A stretch of DNA of 64,000 nucleotides. Source: 55-13 sp037190145. Its GTDB lineage: Bacteria; Armatimonadota; Fimbriimonadia; Fimbriimonadales; Fimbriimonadaceae. Below the pieces are notes generated by a model that was not told the DNA's origin, made no database searches, and saw only the letters and a list, made by a program, of their open reading frames with translations. Position numbers and translations under genes: made by a program. This document shows positions 54,216-62,377 of this stretch, piece after piece. Each line of letters starts with the position of its first letter. Within the stretch, counting starts at the first letter, position 1. The DNA is taken from positions 372,001 to 436,000 of the forward strand of contig JBBCJU010000008.1 of the NCBI GenBank assembly GCA_037190145.1. Reading direction: 5' to 3'.

Positions 54216-54503
54216 ATGAGTCAGACGATCCAACTACCAGAGATTCAAGACACCAGTACGCAGAGCGGTGGGTGGATGGTGGTGATGTTTAACAACGATC
54301 ACACTATGATGGATGAGGTCATCGAAGTGCTGATGCGCGCCACGGGATGCGATATGCAAGAGGCGTACATCGAAATGTGGGAAGCTCATACGTTTGGGAA
54401 GGCTTCAGTTCACTTTGCCAATCGCTCGGAGTGTGAGGACGTTGCCCAGGTGATTGGGAGCGTAGGCATCAAGACGGAAGTGTCTTTGGAGTGGCCAGAG
54501 TGA
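54216..54503 (+). CDS. ClpS-like adaptor protein, copy 1
   Basis: ClpS adaptors deliver N-degron proteins to the ClpAP or ClpCP protease. This 95-residue protein has the fold signature GGWMVVMFNNDHTMMDEVIEVLM and a helix ending WEAHTFGKASVHF. Aligned by eye with E. coli ClpS, the N-degron contacts N34 and H66 are N26 and H58 here, but D35 is replaced by N27 and M40 is M32. So it should bind a related but possibly altered set of N-termini. I start at the ATG giving MSQTIQLPE; the frame is open earlier but without likeness. The stop overlaps the second copy (GTGA). No clp gene is in the window. Confidence 0.85.
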   Translation: MSQTIQLPEIQDTSTQSGGWMVVMFNNDHTMMDEVIEVLMRATGCDMQEAYIEMWEAHTFGKASVHFANRSECEDVAQVIGSVGIKTEVSLEWPE

Positions 54504-54796
54504 GTTATCCAGGCATTCTCGATCGACCTGAAGAACTAACCCAGGAGCCAGGTTCCGGTGGTGGATATATTGTCACCGTCTATAACAACGAAGATAACTC
54601 CTACGATGAGGTTATGCTGATCCTGATGGTCGCCACTCAATGCGACGCGGATGAAGCGTATATGGAGACTTGGGAAATTGATAACCTTGGCAAATCTGTG
54701 GTTCATCGAGCCAGCGAGAAGGAGTGCCAAGATGTCGCCGATGTGATTTCGACGATCGGTATCCAGGTTCAGGTCACTGAAGAGTGGGCAGACTAA
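54500..54796 (+). CDS. ClpS-like adaptor protein, copy 2 (divergent pocket)
   Basis: A second ClpS-like protein, co-translated with the first by a GTGA overlap. It has the same core: GGYIVTVYNNEDNSYDEVMLILM and WEIDNLGKSVVHRASEKEC. Several pocket positions differ by eye alignment: D35 is N30, T38 is N33, M40 is Y35 and H66 is D61, with only N34 kept as N29. Binding of a standard N-degron is therefore doubtful. It has about 20 extra N-terminal residues before the core, rich in Gly and Pro, as ClpS tails that enter the Clp pore often are. It could act as a regulator of copy 1, a selective adaptor for other substrates, or a decoy. Confidence 0.82.
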   Translation: MSYPGILDRPEELTQEPGSGGGYIVTVYNNEDNSYDEVMLILMVATQCDADEAYMETWEIDNLGKSVVHRASEKECQDVADVISTIGIQVQVTEEWAD

Positions 54797-56067
54797 CCGT
54801 AGTAGCGAGTTGGTTGAATGCCGGGCACGGGCTTGCCAAGCATATCGTTCCACTTTTTCTTTTGCTTGACGGAGAGAAAATCTAGGATCGATTTTCTCTT
54901 AGCCTCATCTGCGCTTTGAAGTATTTCTTGGCGACGATTGCTAACCTCTTCACTGATAATATCCTTCTTTTCTTCTGCGATCCAAACTGCGTCGCTCTTT
55001 GTGTGGGCGTCCGCATCAATCTCAGCGATGCGGAGAAGTATTTTGTCCACAGTTTGTCGATCCAAACCTATCTCGGAGGAGATGTCGGGGCGAAGAATGC
55101 TGTACTCCCGATCGTATTGCAGGCCATAGCTTTTCAGCTTTTTACGTTGGGCATTGGACAAGTTTTTTACGATGGAAACAATGAGATTTGCATTGTTTCC
55201 GGATCGTGGCGTCATCTTTTGTATGTCTAGGTGTTGGCGTAGACTGAACCCCAGTTCAGCTTGTACGTTTGTGTTTAGCACCAATTCTGGGTGAGGCTGT
55301 GCGATGCCCCAGTTCTGACCATCAAAAAACCACTGGGAAATGGGTTTGCCTTTCATCTCGTTGAATTTGCCAAGTTGAGAAGCCGTTAGGGCCTCCCGTA
55401 TCTCAACTCGAGCTTGGGTCATTTCTCTCAACTTTGTGAGTTCAGCCCGTCTAGATAGATCTGTGTGCTTGTATTGGATTTCACGCGGCATGACATAGCG
55501 GATGCCCCTTGTCAGAATTCCTGAACTAATAGCTGATTGCGCATCGAAGGCTTTCTTACGGAGAATTTCATTATCGTCGTGCATAGTTCGAAATGCTTTC
55601 TCCTGAGCGTTTTGATACTGTTCATGCGCCTGATCTAGTCGCTTATGGACAAATGCTTGTTGACTCGCAGATAAGCCAATAAGCTTTCCAACTTTCGGGT
55701 CTCTCAGAGCGTTCACATCATAGTATTGGAAATAAATTTCGCCGAGCCGTTTCTTTTGAGGGTTTGAAAGTTTTGGCAGTGTATTGGCCAAGCTTTCGAA
55801 AAAAGTATTCGTTGTTATCGGCGCTCCAATAGGCAGGTTCGCGATACGCGATTGAACTTGACCATCATAGTCAGCGCGTGACTTCTTTAGATCGGAGATG
55901 ATCTCGGGCGATAGCTTTAACTCATCCTGGACGAGATCCCAGCCCAGAAGAAAAACACCCGGGTACTCGGGAATGTTTAGGGGAGTCCTGGGAAATCGGA
56001 ACTCAGTAGACGGCCATTGAAGGGTACCAATCAGGCTTGCAGCGACGAGAGTTAACGACATTCCCAC
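54793..56067 (-). CDS. Exported helical protein of unknown function (CpxP/Spy-like repeats)
   Basis: An exported protein with an N-terminal hydrophobic segment (MSLTLVAASLIGTL). The rest is strongly helical and charged, with repeated LT/LS..Q..K.L units: ALTASQLGKFNEMKGKPISQWF, NLSNAQRKKLKSYGLQYDREYS, SVKQKKKWNDMLGKPVPG. These echo the LTxxQ periodicity of Spy/CpxP-type periplasmic chaperones or of heavy-metal resistance proteins, but the protein is far longer (424 residues). Function not known. The gene is A+T-rich and convergent with the ClpS-like pair, overlapping it by 4 bases at the 3' ends. Confidence 0.68.
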   Translation of the reverse strand: MGMSLTLVAASLIGTLQWPSTEFRFPRTPLNIPEYPGVFLLGWDLVQDELKLSPEIISDLKKSRADYDGQVQSRIANLPIGAPITTNTFFESLANTLPKLSNPQKKRLGEIYFQYYDVNALRDPKVGKLIGLSASQQAFVHKRLDQAHEQYQNAQEKAFRTMHDDNEILRKKAFDAQSAISSGILTRGIRYVMPREIQYKHTDLSRRAELTKLREMTQARVEIREALTASQLGKFNEMKGKPISQWFFDGQNWGIAQPHPELVLNTNVQAELGFSLRQHLDIQKMTPRSGNNANLIVSIVKNLSNAQRKKLKSYGLQYDREYSILRPDISSEIGLDRQTVDKILLRIAEIDADAHTKSDAVWIAEEKKDIISEEVSNRRQEILQSADEAKRKSILDFLSVKQKKKWNDMLGKPVPGIQPTRYYG

Positions 56068-56112
56068 AAAGAGAATGTCGAATGAGAAGACTTAAAGTTA
56101 CGCTAAAGTTGA

Positions 56113-56457
56113 TTAACAGTAAGCCGCTTGCTGAAGAGCCTTCTCGTGCATTGGATCAATGGCGAGGATGTATCGGATATTGATACAACCCGCATCAAAA
56201 TCCCCAAGCATCAACTGTGTCATCGCGAGTTCGTACCGAACGTCGAGATCGTTGGGGACTTCTGCACTGAGTGCAGCAAGTGTGGCAAGTGAGGCATCGA
56301 AATCGCCTTCAAACCCCTGGATCAACCCCATCTGCATACGGGCCTTTATATGCTTTGGGTTAGATGCTAGCACCCTTTGGAACTCGACCTTGGCCTCCCC
56401 ATACTGACCGCTGCATCGGAGGTTGAATCCTTTTTGATAGATATCTTCTATGTCCAT
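56113..56457 (-). CDS. TPR-repeat protein
   Basis: A 114-residue protein made of about three tetratricopeptide repeats (EDIYQKGFNLRCSGQYGEAKVEFQ, HIKARMQMGLIQGFEGDFDASL, VRYELAMTQLMLGDFDAGC), a helical scaffold for protein-protein contacts. I prefer the ATG at the start of MDIEDIYQ; a GTG six codons upstream lies inside an inverted repeat and would leave almost no leader. A predicted -10 box sits in that repeat. It has no signal peptide and so is probably cytoplasmic. Its partners are unknown. Confidence 0.8.
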   Translation of the reverse strand: MDIEDIYQKGFNLRCSGQYGEAKVEFQRVLASNPKHIKARMQMGLIQGFEGDFDASLATLAALSAEVPNDLDVRYELAMTQLMLGDFDAGCINIRYILAIDPMHEKALQQAAYC

Positions 56458-56471
56458 GGAGACCAAAGCGA

Positions 56472-56516
56472 ACACCTCGCTTCGAGCCTGATTATATCAC
56501 GTTCGAAGCGAGGTGT
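56472..56516 (-). promoter_or_regulatory. Palindrome enclosing a TATAAT box ahead of the TPR gene
   Basis: A perfect 14-bp inverted repeat, ACACCTCGCTTCGA / TCGAAGCGAGGTGT, encloses 17 bases; on the minus strand that spacer holds TATAAT (56491-56496). If the box is used, the transcript starts inside one arm, and a dimeric regulator on the palindrome would cover the promoter. It lies between the TPR gene and ftsH. A hairpin in the transcript is the alternative; no T run follows. Confidence 0.55.
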
Positions 56517-56526
56517 GTAGAGTTAC

Positions 56527-58491
56527 TTAAGCTGGACCAGGCTCAAATCGCGGAGGGGCTATGCTTGGCTTACGCGTCTTGTCTGATTCCTTGTCTTCAG
56601 TTGCTGTTCCACCTTCAGGAGGGTCGCTGGGAATAGGAATCTCGGGGAGCGGTTTCCCTGCCATGACAAGAAGGAACTCTTCTCTATTTAAGGTCTCGCG
56701 CTCAAGTAGAGCTTGCACAACTGCATCTAGCTGTTGGCGGTGCTCCACAATGATGTCTGTTGCTCGACGGTGGCTATTGTCCACGATGTCTCGAACTTCC
56801 TCATCGATCATCCGGGCTACATCTTCAGAGTAGTTGCGCTCATCGTTATAGTCTCGACCAAGGAATGGATTATGGGCTCGGCGGCCAAGGGCCAGCGTGC
56901 CGAGTTTTTCGCTCATTCCATATTCGCAGACCATGGCCCGAGCGATTCTAGTGACGCGCTCAAGATCGTTGGAGGCACCCGTCCACACCTTGTTGTAGAC
57001 CACTTCTTCGGCTACGCGACCACCCAATAGAGCGGTAATGTCGTCCTTTAGCTCGTCTCGGCTCACTAGGAACTTATCCGCTTCAGGGACATGCCATGTG
57101 GAACCCAAGGACATACCCCGAGGAAGGATAGTGACTTTGTGAACAGGATCACAATTCTCTAGGAGTTCTCCAATAACTGCGTGACCGGCTTCGTGATAGG
57201 CAATAACCTCACGCTCCATGGAATCCATGATTCGACTCTTGCGCTGCGGACCTGCGATTACGCGGTCTAGCGCCTCATCAAGGTCTTCTTGATGGATTCG
57301 CGCGTGACCTCTTCGAGCGGCTAGGAGGGCGCCTTCGTTGAGCATGTTTGCCAAATCAGCACCGGTAAAGCCAGGTGTTCGGCGGGCAAGACTCTCCATG
57401 TCGATATCAGACTCAAATGGTTTGCCTTTACCGTGGATCTTTAAGATGGCGGCACGGCCGTTCTGATCTGGCGAATCGACGACGATCTGTCGGTCAAAGC
57501 GCCCCGGTCTGAGAAGCGCAGGGTCCAAAACATCGGGTCGGTTGGTGGCGGCGATCATGATAACGCCCGAGTTGGGGTCAAAGCCATCCATCTCAACCAG
57601 CATTTGGTTTAGGGTTTGTTCCCGCTCGTCGTGACCTCCACCTAGGCCAGCGCCTCTCTGGCGACCGACTGCGTCGATTTCGTCGATAAAGATCAAGGAA
57701 GGACGGTGAGCTTTGGCGGTCTCGAACAAGTCTCGAACACGAGCCGCACCCACGCCCACGAACATCTCAACAAAGTCTGAGCCGGAAATGTGGAAGAAAG
57801 GAACGCCTGCTTCACCGGCAATGGCTCGTGCAAGGTGAGTCTTACCTACTCCTGGAGGGCCAGTCAAGAGGATTCCTTTAGGAATCTTAGCTCCTAAAGC
57901 GGCATACTTCTTGGTGTTCTTCAGGAAGTCAACGATCTCAAACAGCTCTTGCTTAGCTTCCTCAATACCGGCAACATCTTCAAAAGTGATCTTGGGACCG
58001 GTTTCTCCCACTCGCTTTGCTTTGCTTCGACCGAAGTTCATGGCTTGATTGCCACCCATTTGGGCCGGTCGCAAGACCAAGAACCAGATCATCAACAGGA
58101 CAAGAAGAGGGAAGGCAATGAATCCAAGAACGCTGACTACGCTCGCGATGGGTGGAGGGCCGGCGGTATCTAGGTCCGCCCCATTCTCATCAAAGAACTT
58201 GAAAACCTCGGCGCCTAGTGCAGAATCTTGCGTTCCCACTCGAGCTTCATAGGTTAACTTGTCCCCGGAAGGCTTGGCATAATCACCCGTAATCTTATCG
58301 AGCTGCCACTTACCCTTTGCGATCTCCTTACTCTCGACGGCCTTGCGTAGCTCGGTGACCGTGAGTTGTTTGGGAGGCTTTGCGCCTAGCAGGGTCCCCA
58401 TGCTCTTGGGGTCAGCAAACAGGTTCATCATGATGACCAGTCCGATGACTGTCACCACGAGAATCAGGAACGTTTTTGCGGCTTTACTCAA
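56527..58491 (-). CDS. ftsH: ATP-dependent zinc metalloprotease FtsH
   Basis: A membrane-bound AAA+ protease that degrades membrane and soluble proteins. Two N-terminal helices (about 8-25 and 115-145) flank the periplasmic part. The AAA domain has Walker A GPPGVGKTHLARAI, FVEMFVGVGAARVRDLF (pore loop), IDEIDAVGRQRG and SRH ATNRPDVLDPALLRPGRFDRQ; the protease domain has HEAGH. The C-terminal tail is Pro/Glu-rich (PSDPPEGGTATEDKESDKT). At 654 residues it is full length. It starts with TTG, 51 bases downstream of tilS, a pairing (tilS-ftsH) common in bacteria. Confidence 0.96.
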   Translation of the reverse strand: MSKAAKTFLILVVTVIGLVIMMNLFADPKSMGTLLGAKPPKQLTVTELRKAVESKEIAKGKWQLDKITGDYAKPSGDKLTYEARVGTQDSALGAEVFKFFDENGADLDTAGPPPIASVVSVLGFIAFPLLVLLMIWFLVLRPAQMGGNQAMNFGRSKAKRVGETGPKITFEDVAGIEEAKQELFEIVDFLKNTKKYAALGAKIPKGILLTGPPGVGKTHLARAIAGEAGVPFFHISGSDFVEMFVGVGAARVRDLFETAKAHRPSLIFIDEIDAVGRQRGAGLGGGHDEREQTLNQMLVEMDGFDPNSGVIMIAATNRPDVLDPALLRPGRFDRQIVVDSPDQNGRAAILKIHGKGKPFESDIDMESLARRTPGFTGADLANMLNEGALLAARRGHARIHQEDLDEALDRVIAGPQRKSRIMDSMEREVIAYHEAGHAVIGELLENCDPVHKVTILPRGMSLGSTWHVPEADKFLVSRDELKDDITALLGGRVAEEVVYNKVWTGASNDLERVTRIARAMVCEYGMSEKLGTLALGRRAHNPFLGRDYNDERNYSEDVARMIDEEVRDIVDNSHRRATDIIVEHRQQLDAVVQALLERETLNREEFLLVMAGKPLPEIPIPSDPPEGGTATEDKESDKTRKPSIAPPRFEPGPA

Positions 58492-58542
58492 ATCTTCTCC
58501 GACAAGACGAATTCGTCTCTGTCCTTAACGGTACGTCCTATA

Positions 58543-59949
58543 TTAGACGCTCGTTTCCATATTATGGCTTGGGTCCCGCATAACCGGACCGAAGCGAATC
58601 ACAATCGTGCGATCATTCGCATTTTCTAGCTTCATGCGATGGTCTAAACAAACTCCTGGCGCCCATATCGGACCCACTAAATCACAGACGATAGGCAAGC
58701 GATTTCTAGCGGCTTGGGTTAGTTTTGCTTCCCCGAGAAGATCACTAAGCTTTCGGTTACCTTCAAACCCAAGTGGCTTCATCTGGTCTCCAGGTTGTGC
58801 CGTCCTAAAGTAAAGCGGACCTTTGATCGCTTGTTGAGGAATGGCGACTTCCATGGTGGCGCGTTTCTGAGAGGGGCTGTCCTCTGACTCATAAGCCGTA
58901 AACTGCCACCCAAATTCATCGCTAATAGTTTCCCCCGGGATGGTTAAGGCGTAACGGAAGGGTTCTGTGGGTTGAAGTTGACGTACATGAACGATGTCCT
59001 CCTTCCATTCCACGACCACATTGCCACCCTCTGCCGTGACTGCTCCGGTAGGCAGATTTGCGACTCCTAGCTCGATTTTGGCCAGATGATCTCGCTCCAA
59101 ACCTGCTCCTAGCATTTGAACCGCTAACCTTAGAGCGCGTCGAAACAGAACGGAAGGGAGCGTTGTTAAACGACTTCGGTCAAATGCTGCCTCCACATCC
59201 TTTGCCAAGAACGAAAGCTTTCCATTAAGTTCTAGTTCGCATTGCTCAAGAGCAGCGGCAGCCATGCCGTTTAGGAAGCGATCTTCTTCCGAAACCAAAT
59301 CAGCCATTCGGGCGATTGCATCGTCAACGACAGGGTTGATAGCTCTTAGCTCAGGCACGATGCGGTGCCTTACCCGGGCGCGCGAGAATGACAGGTCCTC
59401 ATTCGCGGGATCGTCATGAAACCATAGGCCGTGTTCTTCGCAGTAGCTTCGGGTGTCTTCTCGGGAGAAGGGCAGTAAAGGGCGAATGATGTTTTCGCGT
59501 TGTTCTTGAATCCCGGATAGTCCATTCAGTCCAGTGCCCCGAGCCAGGTGGAGAAGGATGGTTTCGATGTGGTCGGCCCGAGTGTGGGCGGTCACGATAT
59601 ATTGACACTCTAAACGAAAGGCGGCTTGCTGAAAAAAGTTATAGCGGGCTATGCGTCCAGCTTCTTCTAATCCGATCTTCATATCGGCAGATAGGCCTGG
59701 GACATCTGCCTTGCCCGTAGCAAAAGGTACGCCAAGTCCATCGCAGAATGCTTCGCATTGTCGCTGTTCTTCGTCTGCTTCTACTCTTTGCCCATGGTGG
59801 AGGTGAGCTCCTACCACGTCAATATCCAGGCGGTGAAGCAGGTGAAGTAAGCATGTAGAATCTGCACCGCCGCTATAGCCAACGAGAATTCTTGCCCCGG
59901 GTGGGATAAGCCCTGAATCCTCTAGGTGGGCGCGAAAGGCATCGAACAT
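58543..59949 (-). CDS. tilS: tRNA(Ile)-lysidine synthase
   Basis: Modifies the wobble cytidine of tRNA-Ile(CAU) to lysidine, essential for reading AUA codons. The N-type ATP pyrophosphatase motif is present as ILVGYSGGADSTCLLHLL, followed by HLHHGQRVEADEEQ, VTAHTRADHIETILLHLARGTGLNGLSGI and RPLLPFSREDTRSYC, all typical. The C-terminal domains (from about 250) include RRALRLAVQMLGAG and PGDQMKPLGFEGNRKLSDLLGEAKL. At 468 residues it is the standard length. It lies just upstream of ftsH on the minus strand; tilS, hpt and ftsH are often clustered, and hpt is absent here. Confidence 0.95.
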   Translation of the reverse strand: MFDAFRAHLEDSGLIPPGARILVGYSGGADSTCLLHLLHRLDIDVVGAHLHHGQRVEADEEQRQCEAFCDGLGVPFATGKADVPGLSADMKIGLEEAGRIARYNFFQQAAFRLECQYIVTAHTRADHIETILLHLARGTGLNGLSGIQEQRENIIRPLLPFSREDTRSYCEEHGLWFHDDPANEDLSFSRARVRHRIVPELRAINPVVDDAIARMADLVSEEDRFLNGMAAAALEQCELELNGKLSFLAKDVEAAFDRSRLTTLPSVLFRRALRLAVQMLGAGLERDHLAKIELGVANLPTGAVTAEGGNVVVEWKEDIVHVRQLQPTEPFRYALTIPGETISDEFGWQFTAYESEDSPSQKRATMEVAIPQQAIKGPLYFRTAQPGDQMKPLGFEGNRKLSDLLGEAKLTQAARNRLPIVCDLVGPIWAPGVCLDHRMKLENANDRTIVIRFGPVMRDPSHNMETSV

Positions 59950-60082
59950 GAATGCAATAGAATACCGCTTGGCTTAAGACGTAACGAAAACACGAGATAT
60001 TAAGCGATTTATGAAGATAAATCGATATAGATTAAGGCCCTGGATAAGTAGAGTTACCAAGATTGTCACAAAAGGGTTCGGG
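59950..60082. other. Upstream part of a 337-base gene-free region
   Basis: The stretch between the divergent tilS and mgtE genes begins with A+T-rich DNA (about 59991-60040: ATATTAAGCGATTTATGAAG) that may hold the tilS promoter region. I see no coding signal or repeat in this first part; the rest is described as the mgtE promoter and leader. Confidence 0.45.
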
Positions 60083-60112
60083 TTGACATTCTTTGTCTTC
60101 AGGAACCATAAT
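60083..60112 (+). promoter_or_regulatory. Predicted promoter of mgtE
   Basis: TTGACA and CATAAT are separated by 18 bases, the best sigma-70-type match upstream of mgtE. The predicted transcription start would be near 60119, leaving a leader of roughly 168 bases. Confidence 0.6.
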
Positions 60113-60118
60113 CCTTCC

Positions 60119-60286
60119 GGTGCAGCCTCCCAAGTAATCACACTTGCCATGGTGCGCCAAGTCTAAATCATCACCCAGATGGATATTCCCAAACGTTAAG
60201 GGGCCGTCTCACTAGGACGTGTGGCGGCGCTAAGGGTCAGGGTCCCTGAATTACGCGCCCTGGCAAATAGATAGGAGATTGCCGTC
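60119..60286 (+). promoter_or_regulatory. Long structured 5' leader of mgtE, possible regulatory RNA
   Basis: The leader contains several nested complementarities: CGTC / GACG around 60206-60220, GGCGC pairing with GCGCC across 60227-60260, with an inner TCAGG-GTC-CCTGA hairpin. Magnesium importers of the MgtE type are often controlled by M-box riboswitches, and the length fits, but I do not find the conserved M-box core by eye. The ribosome-binding site GGAG lies 9 bases ahead of the ATG. It could be a new type of leader or plain UTR. Confidence 0.42.
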
Positions 60287-61660
60287 ATGCGAACCGATGA
60301 ACTCACCTTCGTCGAGCAGCTACAGTCGCTTGCCCGATCCAATAATCCAGCACTCATTCGAGAACAGCTATCGGATGAAATGGCCGAAGACTTGGCCGAT
60401 GCACTTGTACGTCTTGACCTTGAGGAAGGATTAGTCATCCTAAAGGGGCTGGAGCCCGAACTTGCTGCTGATGTTTTAATTGAACTGCCGACCGAGACCT
60501 CAAGAGCTTTTGCCGATGAGTTGCCGGATGCAACCCTTGCTCATTATCTAGATGTTCTTCCGATGGACGACGCTCTCGATTTTCGAGAGGAGATCGGTCC
60601 GGAGCGGTTTGACATCTTGCTTGAGATCATTCCGGCTGAAGATGCAGAAGAAATCCGTCGTCTGATGGATTATCCAGAGGATTCGGTCGGTCGTATGATG
60701 ACCGAGCAGTTCTTTGAAGTTCGCCCGGAGACAACGATGGGCGAGGTCTTGAAGGATATTCGCCTATCTTCGGAAGAGAAGTATGAGACCGTCAACGATA
60801 TCTACGTTCTCGACGCCAATCACCATCTATTAGGCATCTTTAGTCTTCGGCGAGCCATTCGAGCTTTGCCTGATCAGACAGCAGAAGAGTTGATGAATCG
60901 GGAGCCGGTTACAGCAGAAGCATTTGAGCCTGCAGAATCTGCAGCCCGCCGAATGGCTCGTTACGGCTTTTATGCTCTGCCAGTTCTAGACAAGCGTAGC
61001 CGAATGGTAGGCATCTTTACGGGTGATGACGCTCAAGCGGTCATCCAAGAAGAAGATTCAGAAGACGTTCTGAAGCTGGGTGGTGTCTCGGGTGATGCTG
61101 AGGCATATCTTTCTTTGAACGTGTTTCAGCTAGTCAAGCGTCGACTCCCTTGGTTAGTTGTGCTGTTTGTCGCAGAATTCTTTACGGGAGCGGTTTTGCG
61201 CTACTACACCGGGCAAGCCTCGGAGGGCGGGACAACCGTTTTGGCTCAGCTTATGATCTTTATTCCGCTTCTGATCGGCGCCGGAGGGAATTCGGGATCG
61301 CAGGTGACGACGACCATTACTCGGGCCTTGGCCATTGGAGAGGTTTCGACTCACGATGCTGTACGCATCTTGAGAAGAGAGTTTATGGTGGCCCTGATCA
61401 TTGGCATTACGCTTGGCATCATCGGATACCTACGCGCTCTTGTTGGATGGGGAAGTGGACACCAGATATCGCTGATTGTTGGTCTGGCCCTGCCGGCGAT
61501 TATCTTATGGGCAACCACCGTCGGAAGCCTGTTGCCGTTGGCGGCCAAGCGACTTGGTATTGATCCTGCGGTAATGAGTGCGCCTTTCATCACGACCTTT
61601 TGTGATGCGACGGGGCTCATCATCTTTTTTGAGATTGCCCGGCAGATTATTGCGTTTTAA
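60287..61660 (+). CDS. mgtE: Magnesium transporter MgtE
   Basis: A homodimeric Mg2+ channel/transporter. The N-terminal superhelical domain (about 10-135, repeated LPTETSRAFADELPD-type units) is followed by a CBS pair (about 136-265: PEDSVGRMMTEQFFEVRPETTMGEVL and AEELMNREPVTAEAFEPAESAARRMARYGFYALPVLD), which senses Mg2+ and ATP, and five membrane helices from about 285. The channel motif GAGGNSGSQVTTTITRALA, GGNxGxQ in the family, is intact, as is DATGLIIFF at the end. At 457 residues it is normal. It has a long leader and GGAG as ribosome-binding site. Confidence 0.96.
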   Translation: MRTDELTFVEQLQSLARSNNPALIREQLSDEMAEDLADALVRLDLEEGLVILKGLEPELAADVLIELPTETSRAFADELPDATLAHYLDVLPMDDALDFREEIGPERFDILLEIIPAEDAEEIRRLMDYPEDSVGRMMTEQFFEVRPETTMGEVLKDIRLSSEEKYETVNDIYVLDANHHLLGIFSLRRAIRALPDQTAEELMNREPVTAEAFEPAESAARRMARYGFYALPVLDKRSRMVGIFTGDDAQAVIQEEDSEDVLKLGGVSGDAEAYLSLNVFQLVKRRLPWLVVLFVAEFFTGAVLRYYTGQASEGGTTVLAQLMIFIPLLIGAGGNSGSQVTTTITRALAIGEVSTHDAVRILRREFMVALIIGITLGIIGYLRALVGWGSGHQISLIVGLALPAIILWATTVGSLLPLAAKRLGIDPAVMSAPFITTFCDATGLIIFFEIARQIIAF

Positions 61661-61677
61661 ACTTGAGAACCAAAGAA

Positions 61678-62283
61678 ATGACTAGTGTGTTTGTCCTTGC
61701 TGGTGTTGTGGTGGGTCTCCAGGGTGCTCCCGTCCTGGAGATACCCCAAAGTGGCTGGGCTGATATTTTCTTTGGCTCTGAGACTGATCCGCAAAGCATC
61801 CATGGGCGTGCAGCAATAAGCGGCTTACAAAATTTGCAGAAGAAGTCTCAACCCAAAGGAGTCATAGAGATTCGTATTTGGGAAGGATTCGGACTGACTT
61901 ACCTTGAAGGATATCGATTTAGACAGGAGGGAGGACGATGGAGGGGTTGGTGGATACAGCCTGCTCTCGCAAACAGACTAGATTGGAAAACCAACAAGTA
62001 TCTCCTTGAATTCAAGGCTCCTAAGCAGGGCTGGGAAACTTTTTGGAAGACCTTATCCGAAAACCAAATCACTTCGCTGCCTGACTTTAGTTCATTGCCG
62101 GGTGAAAAGCCACTCGTACTTGATGGTATTTCCTACGTTGTGGAGCATTCAGCGGGTGGAAAATACCGAACTTACATGTATGATAATCCTCACTTGCAGA
62201 AGGGTGATTGGGCAGAACTGAAAAGTTTTCGAACGATTGTCCGTACCGTACACAATGCTTTTCGAGATCAAGTGAACAGGTAG
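61678..62283 (+). CDS. Exported protein of unknown function
   Basis: I start at the ATG giving MTSVFVLAGVVVGLQGAPV, a short signal-like segment; a TTG five codons upstream sits 2 bases after the mgtE stop and would also be possible. The mature part of about 185 residues (GVIEIRIWEGFGLTYLEGYRFRQ, TLSENQITSLPDFSSLPGEK) has no family I can name, but DFSSLPGEKPLVLDGISYVVEHSAGGKYRTY suggests a compact beta-rich domain. It appears A+T-rich like other lineage-specific genes here. Its nearness to mgtE suggests possible co-transcription, not function. Confidence 0.62.
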   Translation: MTSVFVLAGVVVGLQGAPVLEIPQSGWADIFFGSETDPQSIHGRAAISGLQNLQKKSQPKGVIEIRIWEGFGLTYLEGYRFRQEGGRWRGWWIQPALANRLDWKTNKYLLEFKAPKQGWETFWKTLSENQITSLPDFSSLPGEKPLVLDGISYVVEHSAGGKYRTYMYDNPHLQKGDWAELKSFRTIVRTVHNAFRDQVNR

Positions 62284-62377
62284 CAGGCCTAATGAGATTT
62301 GCTTACTTCACCTGCTTTGCATATATACTAATGTCTGGCTCCCATGGATGGTGAGTCAAGGCAGGCTGAATCAAGGA

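Noticed and set aside
60119..60286. M-box (ykoK) riboswitch call for the mgtE leader
   Set aside because: Length and context fit, but the conserved core segments were not found by eye; kept only as an unassigned leader.
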